64,000 nucleotides of DNA. It comes from Amycolatopsis sp. FDAARGOS 1241. Lineage in GTDB: Bacteria > Actinomycetota > Actinomycetes > Mycobacteriales > Pseudonocardiaceae. Both the position numbers and the translations under genes were made by a program. The stretch's first letter is position 1. Every line of letters begins with the position of its first letter. The DNA is taken from NCBI RefSeq assembly GCF_016889705.1, contig NZ_CP069526.1:3844001-3908000 (forward strand), written 5' to 3'. Below the pieces are notes generated by a model. The model saw only the letters and a program-made list of their open reading frames with translations. It was not told where the DNA came from and ran no database searches. This document shows positions 14,834 through 23,433 of the stretch, piece by piece.

Positions 14834-16182
14834 GCGATCACCTCGTGCCCGGCGGTCTGCGGTTCGGCCACCGGCTCGACGGGCCGCACCTCGACCTCGG
14901 CGATCCGGTGCCGGTCCATGCACGTGACGGTGAGCCGCCAGCCGTCGACCACGGCCGCGTCACCCTCGGCGGGGATGCGGCCGAGCCGCTCCAGGATCAG
15001 GCCGGCGATGGTCTCGTAGTCGCCGTCGGGCATGCGGAACCCGGTGACCTCGCTGACCTCGTCCGAGCGCAGCTGGCCGGACACCAGCCAGCTGTCGGAG
15101 CCGACCTGTTGCGAGGCCGGGGCTTCGCGCTCGTCGTGCTCGTCGCGGACGTCGCCGATGATCTCCTCGACCACGTCCTCGAGCGTCACGAGTCCCGCCG
15201 TGCCGCCGTATTCGTCGACGACGAGGGCGAGCTGGTAGCGCGAGTCGCGCAGGCGGTTGAGCAGGTCGTCGCCCGAGAGCGATTCGGGCACGGTCGGGAC
15301 CGGGCGCATCACCGAGGCGATGGGGACGGTCGCGCGTTCGTCGGCCGCGACGGCGAACACCTGCTTGACGTGCACGGCGCCCTGCACATCGTCGAGGTCC
15401 TCGCGGTACACGGGGAACCGCGAGAACCCGGTGCGGCGCGAGATCTCGATGAGGTCGTTGATCGTGTCGTCGACGGTCAGCGACTCAACCTGCACCCGCG
15501 GGGTCATCAGTTCCTCCGCGGTGCGCTCGCCGAAGCGCAGCGACCGGTCCAGCAGCTCCGCCGTGGACGTGTCGAGCTTCCCGCTCTCGGCGCTGGAGCG
15601 CACGATCGAGCCGAGCTCCTGCGGGGAGCGCGCCGACCGCAGTTCTTCCTGCGGCTCCACACCGAACTTGCGCACCACGAAGTTGGCGCTGTTGTTCATC
15701 AGCGTGATGAGCCAGCGGAACAGCGCCGAAAACTTCGAGTGGTAGCCGGTGACGGCGCGAGCCGTGATCAGCGGGCGCGCGATCGCGATGTTCTTCGGCA
15801 CCATCTCGCCGAGGATCATCGACAGGAACGTGGCCAGGACCAGCGCGACGACCACCGAGATGCCGGCGGCGACGGCGGTGGAGAACCCCACCGAGTCGAA
15901 GAGCGGGCGCACGAGCTCGCCGATGAGCGGCTCGGCCAGATAACCGGTGACCAGCGTGGTCAGCGTGATCGCGACCTGCGCGCCGGAGAGCTGGAAGCTC
16001 AGCGTGCGGTGGGCCTTCTGCACCGCGAGCGAGCGGCGGTCGCCGTTCTGGCGGACGTCGGCCTCGACCGTGCTGCGCTCAAGCGCGGTGAGCGAGAACT
16101 CCGCGGCGACGGCGAGGCCGGTGCCGATCGTGAGCAGGACGAACAGGAACACGCCGAGGACGGAGAGCAGGACGTGGGTCAT
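14830..16182 (-). CDS. CNNM/CorC family membrane protein with CorC domain
   Basis: A 450-residue hemolysin-C/CorC-type protein. Order: DUF21 membrane domain (about 1-190) with SMILGEMVPKNIAIARP, CBS pair (about 210-345) with TGFSRFPVYREDLDDVQGAVHVK and VVDEYGGTAGLVTLEDVVEEIIGDV, then a transporter-associated CorC domain (about 360-440; SWLVSGQLRSDEV, YETIAGLILERLGRIP). A role in divalent-metal efflux or tolerance is known for relatives; direction and ion are not deducible. It is the first gene of a three-gene leftward operon with start-stop overlaps. Confidence 0.9.
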   Translation of the reverse strand: MTHVLLSVLGVFLFVLLTIGTGLAVAAEFSLTALERSTVEADVRQNGDRRSLAVQKAHRTLSFQLSGAQVAITLTTLVTGYLAEPLIGELVRPLFDSVGFSTAVAAGISVVVALVLATFLSMILGEMVPKNIAIARPLITARAVTGYHSKFSALFRWLITLMNNSANFVVRKFGVEPQEELRSARSPQELGSIVRSSAESGKLDTSTAELLDRSLRFGERTAEELMTPRVQVESLTVDDTINDLIEISRRTGFSRFPVYREDLDDVQGAVHVKQVFAVAADERATVPIASVMRPVPTVPESLSGDDLLNRLRDSRYQLALVVDEYGGTAGLVTLEDVVEEIIGDVRDEHDEREAPASQQVGSDSWLVSGQLRSDEVSEVTGFRMPDGDYETIAGLILERLGRIPAEGDAAVVDGWRLTVTCMDRHRIAEVEVRPVEPVAEPQTAGHEVIA

Positions 16183-16385
16183 GCCGCACCGCCCACGGAG
16201 GGCGAGGGGGCGGCTGGCGGGAAGCCGGGTCGTCGACCCGGCCCGGTACTGTCACCGGGCGACTGCGCGGCGCGCACGTGTGGAGTCACTCCTAGCGAAG
16301 ATGAATCGGCTTGTACTGCGACGATGCCGACAATCCTAACGTGTGCCCGACGAGCGCCGGGGGAGTGCGCCGTGTGTCGGACGGC

Positions 16386-16967
16386 TCAGCGCGGCCGGCG
16401 GCCCAGCAGTGCGACCAGCCGCGTCGCCGCGCTCGCGCCGCGGCCCACCGCGACCGGCGGGTCGAACAGGCCGATGCCCTGCCAGTCGTCGACCATCGGA
16501 CGCAGCACCTCGAGCAGGTGCGCGGCCAGGTCGGACGGCACCGGGTTGGGCTTGCCGAGCGCCATCGCGAGGTCCCAGCCGTGCACCGCGAGGTCGAGCA
16601 CCATCTGCCAGCCGTACTCTTCGGCGGGGATCAGTCCGAAGGAGACGTGCACGGTGCGCTGCAGCACGCCCGGCGCGACCCACGCTTCGCGCGCGGCCGC
16701 GGCGGCCGTCTCCCACGCCGCGACCGGGTCGTCGCCGAGCACGTCGCCGTCGAAGCGGTCGCCGACGTCGTCCAAAGTGGCACCGTCGAGCAGCAACGGC
16801 GCCCACAGCTGTTCGGCCACGAGATGGTTGACCAGGTCGCGGACGGACCACCCGGCGCACGGGGTGGCGCGCCGCCAGTCGGCGGGGCCGGTTTCGTGCA
16901 CGGCCCGGTCGAACACTTCGAGGGCTCGCGCGTGGGCGTCGAGGAGGTGCACGGGCACATTCAACAC
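16386..16967 (-). CDS. DinB-like TIGR03086 family metal-binding protein
   Basis: A 193-residue member of the mycothiol-dependent maleylpyruvate isomerase/DinB superfamily. The metal-binding histidines are expected in DLVNHLVAEQLW (about residue 49) and in VLDLAVHGWDLAMALGKP (about residues 128-145); WSVRDLVNHL and VHGWDLA are hallmarks. Such proteins often use mycothiol as cofactor, which fits an actinobacterium, but the substrate is unknown. The start could be GTG 16967 or GTG 16958; neither has a strong ribosome site. Confidence 0.82.
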   Translation of the reverse strand: MLNVPVHLLDAHARALEVFDRAVHETGPADWRRATPCAGWSVRDLVNHLVAEQLWAPLLLDGATLDDVGDRFDGDVLGDDPVAAWETAAAAAREAWVAPGVLQRTVHVSFGLIPAEEYGWQMVLDLAVHGWDLAMALGKPNPVPSDLAAHLLEVLRPMVDDWQGIGLFDPPVAVGRGASAATRLVALLGRRPR

Positions 16968-16995
16968 GAATTCCCGGGTCGCGCAGCGCGGAAAT

Positions 16996-17583
16996 CTATC
17001 GGGTGGCGCCGGGCCGGTGCCGGCGGACGGTCTCCTCGACCAGGTCGAGCACCGGGCCGAGGTCGTCGCCGGGCAGGCCCATCGCCAAGTGCGAGACCAG
17101 GCCTTCGAGGACGAGTTCGAGGAACGCGGTGAGCACGTCGACGTCCACGTCGTCGCGCAGGTTGCCCGCTTCGCGCTGGCGCGTGAGGCGTTCGCGGGTC
17201 GCGGTGGTCAGCTGCTCGGAGCGCTCGGCCCAGCGCGCGCGGAACTCCGGGTCGGTCCGCAGGCGGCGCGAGACCTCCAGGCGCGTGCCGAGCCAGTCGG
17301 CGGGGTGCTCGCTGTCGCCGGCGAGCAGCTCACGCATGACCTGCACGAGGCCCTGCTCGGCCACGACGTCGGCCATCCGCACCGCGTCGTCCTCGGCGAG
17401 GGCGAGGAACAGCGACTCCTTGTCGCGGAAGTGGTGGAAGATCGCCCCGCGCGAGAGCCCCGTGGCCTCTTCGAGGCGGCGAACTGTGGCACCCTCGTAC
17501 CCGTAGCGGGCGAAGCACACGCGCGAACCGTCGAGGATCTGGCGCCGGCGTGCGTCGAGGTGATCCTGGCTGACCCGTGGCAT
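16996..17583 (-). CDS. acnR: Aconitase repressor AcnR (TetR family)
   Basis: A 195-residue TetR protein closely matching Rv1474c/AcnR: MPRVSQDHLDARRRQILDG, then GYEGATVRRLEEATGLSRGAIFHHFRDKESLFLALA. In Corynebacterium AcnR represses the aconitase gene and sits beside it. Here it is 15 kb from acn, separated by unrelated genes, but a 16-bp AcnR-like operator precedes both acnR (17621-17636) and acn (35888-35903). The ATG at 17583 was selected because family members start with MP(R/K)VS. The small C-terminal domain binds citrate/aconitate-type ligands in the studied relative. Confidence 0.9.
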   Translation of the reverse strand: MPRVSQDHLDARRRQILDGSRVCFARYGYEGATVRRLEEATGLSRGAIFHHFRDKESLFLALAEDDAVRMADVVAEQGLVQVMRELLAGDSEHPADWLGTRLEVSRRLRTDPEFRARWAERSEQLTTATRERLTRQREAGNLRDDVDVDVLTAFLELVLEGLVSHLAMGLPGDDLGPVLDLVEETVRRHRPGATR

Positions 17584-17620
17584 CCTCGAATCCTGACATC
17601 TGGGACGGGGCTTTCGCAAT

Positions 17621-17636
17621 CCGTACGTACGTACTG
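17621..17636. promoter_or_regulatory. AcnR operator in front of acnR
   Basis: On the leftward strand CAGTACGTACGTACGG matches the published corynebacterial AcnR consensus CAGNACnnnnGTACTG at all but one conserved position. It lies 38 bp upstream of the acnR ATG, consistent with self-repression. Confidence 0.6.
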
Positions 17637-17767
17637 TGACCCCGAGTTGCCGGAACCGCGCCCTGCCGTTCTTCGTCTCACCTTGGCCACGTTCTGCTGA
17701 CACGGACGGGGCCGGTGACTACGCTGTGCGTGATCACGGTGAGTGAGACTGGGGAAAGGGATCGGCC

Positions 17768-18160
17768 TTGATCATCGGCGAAGCAGGCCGTGCGGCGCAA
17801 ACCGTCTTCGGCGACGTGGCCGGCCGCGCTCCCGTGTACGGCGGCGGTGGCGGCGGCACGTTCGAGATGGACCTCGCGGAGCTCGACACCGTGATCGGGC
17901 TGTGGGAGGACCAGCTCACGAAGATCACCGAGGACGCCCAGACCATCCGCGCCATCTCCGACAACCTCCGCGCGCCCGGCACCGACCCGGCCAGCACCGG
18001 CTACGCCGGCACCGGGCTCGACTCGCTGCGGGCGCTCGAGGACCAGAACGAGTCGATGCGCAAGTACGTGCAGGGCTACGTCGAGAAGCTCAAGGCGGCC
18101 CGCGGCAAGACCGTCGCCGCCGACCAGGTGGCCGGCGACACGTTCGCACAGGCCCGGTGA
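17768..18160 (+). CDS. WXG100-like small protein of type VII secretion locus
   Basis: A 130-residue mostly helical protein with a Gly-rich segment after residue 22 and then two predicted amphipathic helices (EMDLAELDTVIGLWEDQLTK and GLDSLRALEDQNESMRKYV). This is the size and layout of ESX-associated helical-hairpin proteins common in Pseudonocardiaceae, though the exact WXG triplet is not present. The start is TTG 17768 after GGGGAAAGGG. It is first in a chain of genes joined by start-stop overlaps (DUF3558 lipoprotein, PPE-like protein, EspG), which is the main reason for assigning it to the secretion locus. A TACGCT -10 at 17720 may drive the operon. Confidence 0.7.
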   Translation: MIIGEAGRAAQTVFGDVAGRAPVYGGGGGGTFEMDLAELDTVIGLWEDQLTKITEDAQTIRAISDNLRAPGTDPASTGYAGTGLDSLRALEDQNESMRKYVQGYVEKLKAARGKTVAADQVAGDTFAQAR

Positions 18161-18801
18161 CCGTGGCCGAGTTCGCTCGACCGGCGGCCCTCGGGTGCGC
18201 CGTGGTCCTCGGTTCGGCTGTGCTCGTCGCGTGCTCCGCCGCGACCGGGGGCGCCGCACAGCCCGCGGCGGTGTCGGCGAGTTCCCCGGCGAACTCCGGC
18301 GCGCCGGATCCCGCTGTTGCGCGGGTCGACCACCCGCTGGACGTGTCCGCGTATGTGGGCGACCCGTGCCGGACCGTGCCACCCTCGGTGCTCGCGCCCC
18401 TGGGATACAGCAGCCCCGGCGAGCCGCACACCGCGGCCGCCGCGGACACCTCCGCCGGCCCGTACTGCGGCTGGCTGATCGGCGCCGGGGGACTGAGCGT
18501 CCAAGTGGGACTGCTCACCGGCAACCGCGATCGCGGCATCGGTGGGCTTTCGGGCCTGTACCAGGGCAAAGCCGCCGGGCAGGTCGGGTTCCTCGCACCC
18601 GCGCCCGCGGTCGCCGGGTACCCCGCCGTCTACACGGGACTGCGGGACCGCCGTGCGCAGGGCGACTGCGGCCTCGACGTCGGCATCGCCGACGACCTCG
18701 TCTTCTCGGTCGCCGCGCTGGGGTACCAGGGCGAGCAGGATTCCTGCCACGTCGCGGAAACCGTGGCGGCCGCCGTCGTCGGCACACTCAAGGGGGCTTA
18801 G
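18157..18801 (+). CDS. DUF3558 family lipoprotein
   Basis: A 214-residue exported lipoprotein: the signal peptide ends with the lipobox LVAC (about residue 26), then an Ala/Ser-rich linker, then the DUF3558 domain with conserved cysteines in GDPCRTVPPSVLAPLGY, PYCGWLIG, RAQGDCGLDVGIAD and QDSCHVAE. The four cysteines probably form two disulphides. DUF3558 lipoproteins sit in ESX-type loci of Pseudonocardiaceae, but their role is not known. The GTG start (18157) overlaps the upstream stop as GTGA; the next gene starts directly after its stop. Confidence 0.88.
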   Translation: MTVAEFARPAALGCAVVLGSAVLVACSAATGGAAQPAAVSASSPANSGAPDPAVARVDHPLDVSAYVGDPCRTVPPSVLAPLGYSSPGEPHTAAAADTSAGPYCGWLIGAGGLSVQVGLLTGNRDRGIGGLSGLYQGKAAGQVGFLAPAPAVAGYPAVYTGLRDRRAQGDCGLDVGIADDLVFSVAALGYQGEQDSCHVAETVAAAVVGTLKGA

Positions 18802-20079
18802 GTGGACGGCAAGCAGATCTACGACAACTTCAGAAACGGCAACACCTCGGGGCTGCGTGCCGCGGCCACGCAGGTGCAGCAGCTGTCTTCGGCGTACCTG
18901 GAGCGGGCGCAGAGCATCAAGGATCTCCAGGACCGCATGGCGAAGTCGTGGCAGGGCGACGCGGCCGACGCCGCCAACGCCGGCGCGGGACCGCTGGAGA
19001 AGGCGTTCGCGAACACGGCGGACCCGCTCGACATGACCAACGCGTCGGTCGAAATGCAGGCCGGCAGCTTCGAGGAGTCGAGCCACGCGGTGGTCGAGGT
19101 GCCGCCGAAGCCGGACAAGCCCAACCCGTGGACGACGGGGCTGAAGGCTGCCATCCCGATCGCCGGGCCGTTCATGGCGGCCCACGACCAGAACTCCTAC
19201 CAGGACAAGCTGAACGAGTACAACGCCGCCAACGACACGAACGTGCGCGTGATGGACCAGTACAACGGGGTCACCACGAGCACGAAGTCGGTGCTGCCGA
19301 CGCAGTACGGCACGCTCGAGTCCGACGGCGCGGCCATTAGGCTGTCGACGCCGGCGCCGTCGGGGCAGGTGACCCTCCCCGGCGGCGGGGGAACGACGAC
19401 GCCGGGCACCTCGACGGCCGGCACGACGACGGACCACACCGCGGCGACCGGCGTCCAGACCACCGGCACCGCGACGTCCACGCCCCCCGGCACCGGAAAC
19501 CACGCCACTGGCAACCACGCCACCACGGGCGGGCACGACACGAGCAGCACCGGAGGTCCGCACGCCGGGGGCGCGCACGACCCGGCCGGCACCACGACGG
19601 CGCAGAGCAGCACCGGCGGCACCGACACGCTCCCGCCGCCCGGCACGCGGGTGCTGGGCGGTCCGGACCAGCCGTTCGGGCCCGGCCGCCCGGGTGGCAC
19701 GCTCTTCGTCCCGGACACCGGAGCGACGTCCGTTCCCGGTCCGGCCGGGCTGGTCGGCGGCAGCCCGGAAAGCTCGCCGGGGCGCGGGGTGGCCGGCGGC
19801 CGGCCCGGCGGTGCGGGGGAGCCGGGTGGCTCGCGCGGTGGCGCCGGCGCACGGTCCGGCGCCCGTGGTCCGAAGGGGGTCGCCGCCGAGGAAGCGGCCG
19901 CGGCGCGAGGAGCGTCGGCGGGCCGGGGCGGGCCGATGGGATCCGCGAGTGGGGCCGGCCGTCGCGGGGAAGAGGAGGAGGACGCCGAACACCGCCGTCC
20001 CGACTACCTCGTCGAAGCCGACCCCGACGCCCTCTTCGGCACCGACCAGCGGACGATCCCGCCGGTCATCGGCGAGTGA
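18802..20079 (+). CDS. PPE-like type VII secretion substrate
   Basis: A 425-residue protein. Residues 1-100 form a WXG100/PPE-like helical hairpin with the WxG-type turn KSWQGDAADAA (about residue 50). A linker region (about 110-180) is followed by a long low-complexity Thr/Gly/His/Pro segment (about 185-390; repeats such as GNHATGNHATTGGHD). The C-terminus ends in the family tail HRRPDYLVEADPDALFGTDQ. This tail recurs in Pseudonocardiaceae PPE-like proteins and may interact with EspG, encoded next. GTG start, immediately after the upstream stop. Probably exported to the cell surface. Confidence 0.82.
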   Translation: MDGKQIYDNFRNGNTSGLRAAATQVQQLSSAYLERAQSIKDLQDRMAKSWQGDAADAANAGAGPLEKAFANTADPLDMTNASVEMQAGSFEESSHAVVEVPPKPDKPNPWTTGLKAAIPIAGPFMAAHDQNSYQDKLNEYNAANDTNVRVMDQYNGVTTSTKSVLPTQYGTLESDGAAIRLSTPAPSGQVTLPGGGGTTTPGTSTAGTTTDHTAATGVQTTGTATSTPPGTGNHATGNHATTGGHDTSSTGGPHAGGAHDPAGTTTAQSSTGGTDTLPPPGTRVLGGPDQPFGPGRPGGTLFVPDTGATSVPGPAGLVGGSPESSPGRGVAGGRPGGAGEPGGSRGGAGARSGARGPKGVAAEEAAAARGASAGRGGPMGSASGAGRRGEEEEDAEHRRPDYLVEADPDALFGTDQRTIPPVIGE

Positions 20080-20825
20080 CGGCGGTGGCGAGACGGGTCG
20101 ACGTGCCTCTCGAGGCGCTCGCGGCGCTGGCCGAACGCGAGCAGGTGGGCTCGTTGCACGTGACCCTGCGGCCCGAGCCCGTGTGGCTGTCCGACCTCGA
20201 ACGCGAGGAAGCGGCCAAGCGCATCGACGCCGCGCTCGCCGAAGCCGGCCTCGTCGACGCGCGTGGCCGCGCCACCGTCGCGTTCCTCGACTGGCTGCCG
20301 CTGCTGGCCCGGCCCGCCCGGGAGTACTACGGGTGGGTTTCCGTCGACGGGCGCACCTACGGCGTGCTCGTCGCGGCCGGCGGGTTGCAGGCCGTGCTCG
20401 CGGTGTCCGACGGCGAGCAGGTGGGTGTGCAGGAGATCGACCGGCAGCGGCTGGTCGAGACCTTCGTCGAGCAGCTCCCGCACGTCGGTGCGGGCGGCGG
20501 AAGCCCGCGTTCGGTCCGGGTTTCCGACCTCGCGGACGCCGCCCGCGGCGGCGATGACGCGGACGCGCCGGCGCCGGCGCTCGCCGACCTCGTCAGGCTG
20601 GTGCAGCGCCCCGTTCACGGCAGCGGTGAGCTGTACGCCGCCCGCCGCGACGAAGTGGGCCGCCGCGTGTGCCTGGCGGCGCCGCTGCACTACGCCGACA
20701 CGGACTGGGGCCGCTACTTCAGCTACACCACCGGTGTCGGCGCGGACGCCGTGATCCATCTCGGCCCCGCCGCGCCGGCCGACCTGTGCCGGACGCTGCG
20801 CGAACTGGCCACCGAACTGGACTGA
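20076..20825 (+). CDS. ESX secretion-associated protein, EspG family
   Basis: A 249-residue EspG-fold cytoplasmic chaperone. In mycobacteria EspG binds the hydrophobic tip of PE/PPE pairs before secretion. Here PLEALAALAEREQVGSLHVTL opens the protein, and the C-terminal block GELYAARRDEVGRRV...YADTDWGRYFSYTTG is a family signature. The GTG start overlaps the stop of the PPE-like gene (GTGA), strongly indicating that the PPE-like protein is its client. No EccB/C/D membrane components occur in the window, so the secretion machine must be encoded elsewhere. Confidence 0.88.
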   Translation: MTAVARRVDVPLEALAALAEREQVGSLHVTLRPEPVWLSDLEREEAAKRIDAALAEAGLVDARGRATVAFLDWLPLLARPAREYYGWVSVDGRTYGVLVAAGGLQAVLAVSDGEQVGVQEIDRQRLVETFVEQLPHVGAGGGSPRSVRVSDLADAARGGDDADAPAPALADLVRLVQRPVHGSGELYAARRDEVGRRVCLAAPLHYADTDWGRYFSYTTGVGADAVIHLGPAAPADLCRTLRELATELD

Positions 20826-20827
20826 CG

Positions 20828-21774
20828 ATGCCCGGCCTGTACCCCGAGATCACCCCGTACCGCACGGGCCGGCTCCACGCCGGCGACGGCCACTCCGTGT
20901 ACTGGGAGGAGTGCGGCAACCCGGACGGCAAACCGGCGCTGGTGGTGCATGGCGGCCCCGGCGCCGGCTGCACCCCGGGCACCGCCGGTTCTTCGACCCC
21001 GCGCGCTACCGCGTGGTGCTGTTCGACCAGCGCGGCTGCGGCCGCAGCACCCCGCACGCCGGCGAACCGGTCGCCGACCTCTCCGCGAACACCACTCCCC
21101 ACCTGATCGCCGACGGGGAGCTGCTGCGCACCACCCTGGGCATCAACCGCTGGCTGCTGCCCGGCGGTTCGTGGGGCTCGGCACTTTCGTTGCTGTACGC
21201 CCAACGCCACCCGAACCGCGTGAGCGAGCTGGTGCTGCTGAGCCTCGCCACCGACCGGCAGTCCGAGCTCGACCTGCTCACACGCGGGCGCGGCGCGGTC
21301 TTCCCCCAGGCGTTCGCCAAGTTCCGCGACGGCGTCCCCGCGCAAGACCGCGACGGCGACCTCGCTCGTGCCTACCACCGGCTGCTGATGGATCCCGATC
21401 CCGCCGTCCACGAACCGGCCGCCCGCCGCTGGTGCGAGTGGGAGGACGCGATCCTGTCTCGGGAATTCCCCTCGCCGCGCTTCGCCGATCCGGCCTACCG
21501 GCTCGCGTTCGCCCGCCTCGTGACGTACTACGTCGCCAACACCTGCTTCTCCACCGACGGCGCCATCCTGCGCGACGCCCACCTGCTCGCCGGGATCCCC
21601 ACGGTGCTCCCGCAGGGCTTCCTCGACCTCGGCAATCTCGCCGGCACGCCGTGGCTGCTCGACCACGCCCTGCCGGACGCCGAACTGGTGCTGGTCTCCG
21701 ACTCCGGGCACACCGCGGACACCGGATCCCTGGCCGAGGCCGTCGTGGCCACGCTCGACCGGCTCGCCGCCTGA
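20828..21774 (+). pseudogene. pip: Proline iminopeptidase with one-base frameshift
   Basis: The coding text is a proline iminopeptidase (alpha/beta hydrolase): N-terminal PGLYPEITPYRTGRL, VVHGGPGAGC, DQRGCGRS, nucleophile elbow GGSWGS, and C-terminal SGHT. The reading frame breaks just after GAGCTPG: 20977-20979 has GGG where GGGG is needed to continue into HRRFFDPARYRVVLFDQ. The first frame stops at 21106. All catalytic segments are intact otherwise, so this is either a very recent inactivation, a slippery programmed site, or a sequencing error in a G-run. The 3' end (21671-21783) is repeated about 260 bp downstream. It starts 2 bp after the EspG stop. Confidence 0.75.
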
Positions 21775-21783
21775 CGGCCGGGC
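21671..21783 (+). repeat. Direct repeat, copy A (3' end of pip)
   Basis: About 113 bp including the last 34 codons of the iminopeptidase gene, its stop and a few bases beyond. Confidence 0.8.
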
Positions 21784-21930
21784 GGGACAGGTCCAGGACA
21801 GTTTCCTGCTGGGACCCGCGCTCGACGAGCGGGAGCTGGTGCCGTTCGCCGATTCCGGCACCCGATGGACTTCGGGTCGGCGGTGGTTGCCGCCGGCGGC
21901 CCGGCGAGGAAGGGCCCGTCTCAAGCACCC

Positions 21931-22043
21931 TTGCGGGACGCCGAATCCGGGCTGGTCTCCGACTCCGGCACACCGCGGACACCGGATCCCTGGCCGAGGC
22001 CGTCGTGGCCACCCTCGGCCGGCTCGCCGCCTGACGGCCGGGC
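21931..22043 (+). repeat. Direct repeat, copy B, degenerate
   Basis: Repeats copy A with one deleted G at the SGHT codon (CTCCGGCAC against CTCCGGGCAC) and a few substitutions, most of them in its first 20 bases. The interval 21775-22113 holds no other gene that I can support. It looks like the product of a partial tandem duplication of the pip 3' end followed by decay. Confidence 0.8.
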
Positions 22044-22067
22044 ACCGATCAGCGGCCGGGGAAGCTT

Positions 22068-22103
22068 CGCGCGGTGCCCCGCCCCGGTCCGGGACACCGC
22101 GCG
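22068..22103 (-). terminator. Terminator hairpin after the dehydrogenase gene
   Basis: CGCGCGGTGCCCCG (22068-22081) pairs with 22090-22103 with a single mismatch, 8-nt loop. It lies 11 bp beyond the leftward stop at 22114. Confidence 0.55.
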
Positions 22104-22113
22104 ACCCCCGGCT

Positions 22114-23313
22114 CTACGGGATGAGCAGCGCCGGCGCGCCCTCGTCCGCCTGGGCGTCCGCGGCCCTCGCGGCGCGCGTCTCCTCGGCCAGCCGCAGGCC
22201 GGTGACGCGAGGCGGGACGCGGTCGAGGTGCCACTCGGCCAGCAGCAGTGCCACCTTCGCCTGCATCTCCGTGCGCAGCCGCAGGAACGAGTCGGCCGGG
22301 TCGGCGCCCACCTCGCCAAGCAGCAGCCACCACGCCCAGGCCGCGGCGCCCGCGTTCGCGACGAAATCGGGGATCACCGCGACGCCGCGGGCGGACAGAG
22401 CGGCCTCGGCCTCCGGGGTCGTGGCGGCATTGGCGGCTTCCACGACGACCTTGGCCTTCACGAGGTTCTCGTTGTCCACGTGCAGCGCGTACGAGATCGC
22501 GGCGGGCACGAGGATGTCGGCGTCGGTCGAGACGATCGCTTCGCGCGGCAGCGTGCGCACGCCCTCGGGCAGCCTTGTGCGGTCCACCTCGCCGAAGCGG
22601 TCGCGCAGCTCCAGCAGCGCCGGGATGTCCAGACCCGCCGGATCGTGCAGGGTGCCGGCGGCGTCGGCCACCGCGACCACCTTCACGCCCGCTTCGTGCA
22701 GGTACCAGGCGGCGCCACCACCCATGGTGCCGATGCCCTGGATCGCGACGGTCGTCTCGCCGCTGTCCCAGCCCCACGCGGCCGCGGCGCCGAGGCAGGC
22801 CTGCGCGACGCCGTAACCGCCGATCACGTCACCCAGCAGCAGCCCGCCCGGCACGGGGGCGTTGAGGCCCGCCTGCACGCGGCGCAGTGTGCGCGCCGGG
22901 TCGGCCGAACGGTGGATCGCGGCGTGGTAGGACTGCTCGAGCCCGAGCTTCTCGAACACCAAGTCGATGAGGTGCTGCGGCACGCCGAGGTCCTCGGCCG
23001 TCACCCAGCAGGCGTCGAGCCACGGGCGCAGGAACTCGCAGAACCGCGTGAGCACACCGAAGGCCCGCGGGTCCTTGGGGTCGAAGTCGAGGCCGCCCTT
23101 GGCGCCGCCGACCGGGAGGTTGAACGTGGCCGTCTTGTTCGCCATCCCGCGCGCGAGGTCCTCGACCTCGCCCATGGTGCAGCCCGCCCGCATCCGCGTG
23201 CCACCCGTGGCGACGCCGGACACGAGGCTGTGCACGACCAGGTAGCCGTGCGCGCCGGTGACGGGGTCGGTCCACGTCAGCCTCATCAACGGTTCGGCGT
23301 TCTGCGGAAGCAT
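22114..23313 (-). CDS. Glu/Leu/Phe/Val amino-acid dehydrogenase
   Basis: A 399-residue NAD(P)-dependent oxidative deaminase. The catalytic region contains PVGGAKGGLDFDPKD with the active-site lysine, and the dinucleotide-binding Rossmann motif is AIQGIGTMGGGAA (about residues 215-227). VTAEDLGV and NAATTPEAEAAL are also family features. Substrate (Glu, Leu, Val or Phe) is not resolved by eye; position opposite a LysR regulator argues for inducible amino-acid use. The ATG at 23313 has an AGGAGGTG site; a GTG 9 nt upstream overlaps that site and is less likely. Confidence 0.88.
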   Translation of the reverse strand: MLPQNAEPLMRLTWTDPVTGAHGYLVVHSLVSGVATGGTRMRAGCTMGEVEDLARGMANKTATFNLPVGGAKGGLDFDPKDPRAFGVLTRFCEFLRPWLDACWVTAEDLGVPQHLIDLVFEKLGLEQSYHAAIHRSADPARTLRRVQAGLNAPVPGGLLLGDVIGGYGVAQACLGAAAAWGWDSGETTVAIQGIGTMGGGAAWYLHEAGVKVVAVADAAGTLHDPAGLDIPALLELRDRFGEVDRTRLPEGVRTLPREAIVSTDADILVPAAISYALHVDNENLVKAKVVVEAANAATTPEAEAALSARGVAVIPDFVANAGAAAWAWWLLLGEVGADPADSFLRLRTEMQAKVALLLAEWHLDRVPPRVTGLRLAEETRAARAADAQADEGAPALLIP

Positions 23314-23421
23314 CGGGCCACTCACCTCCAGGAGTCGGGGGCGGCCCGGGTCGGCCGCCGCATTCGAGGGTGCTGGTGGACCCGGCTTCGCGTCCATTTA
23401 ACGAAGCTGCACGAAGTTGTT

Positions 23422-23427
23422 TAGGGT
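23422..23427 (+). promoter_or_regulatory. -10 element of leaderless LysR gene
   Basis: TAGGGT ends 6 nt before the ATG at 23434. Just upstream the direct pentamer CGAAG-N5-CGAAG (about 23403-23417) may contribute to LysR binding. Confidence 0.4.
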
Positions 23428-23433
23428 TCCTGC

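Noticed and set aside
14845..17700. A 951-codon rightward frame through the CNNM genes and acnR
   Set aside because: It crosses three well-supported leftward genes and has no family features.
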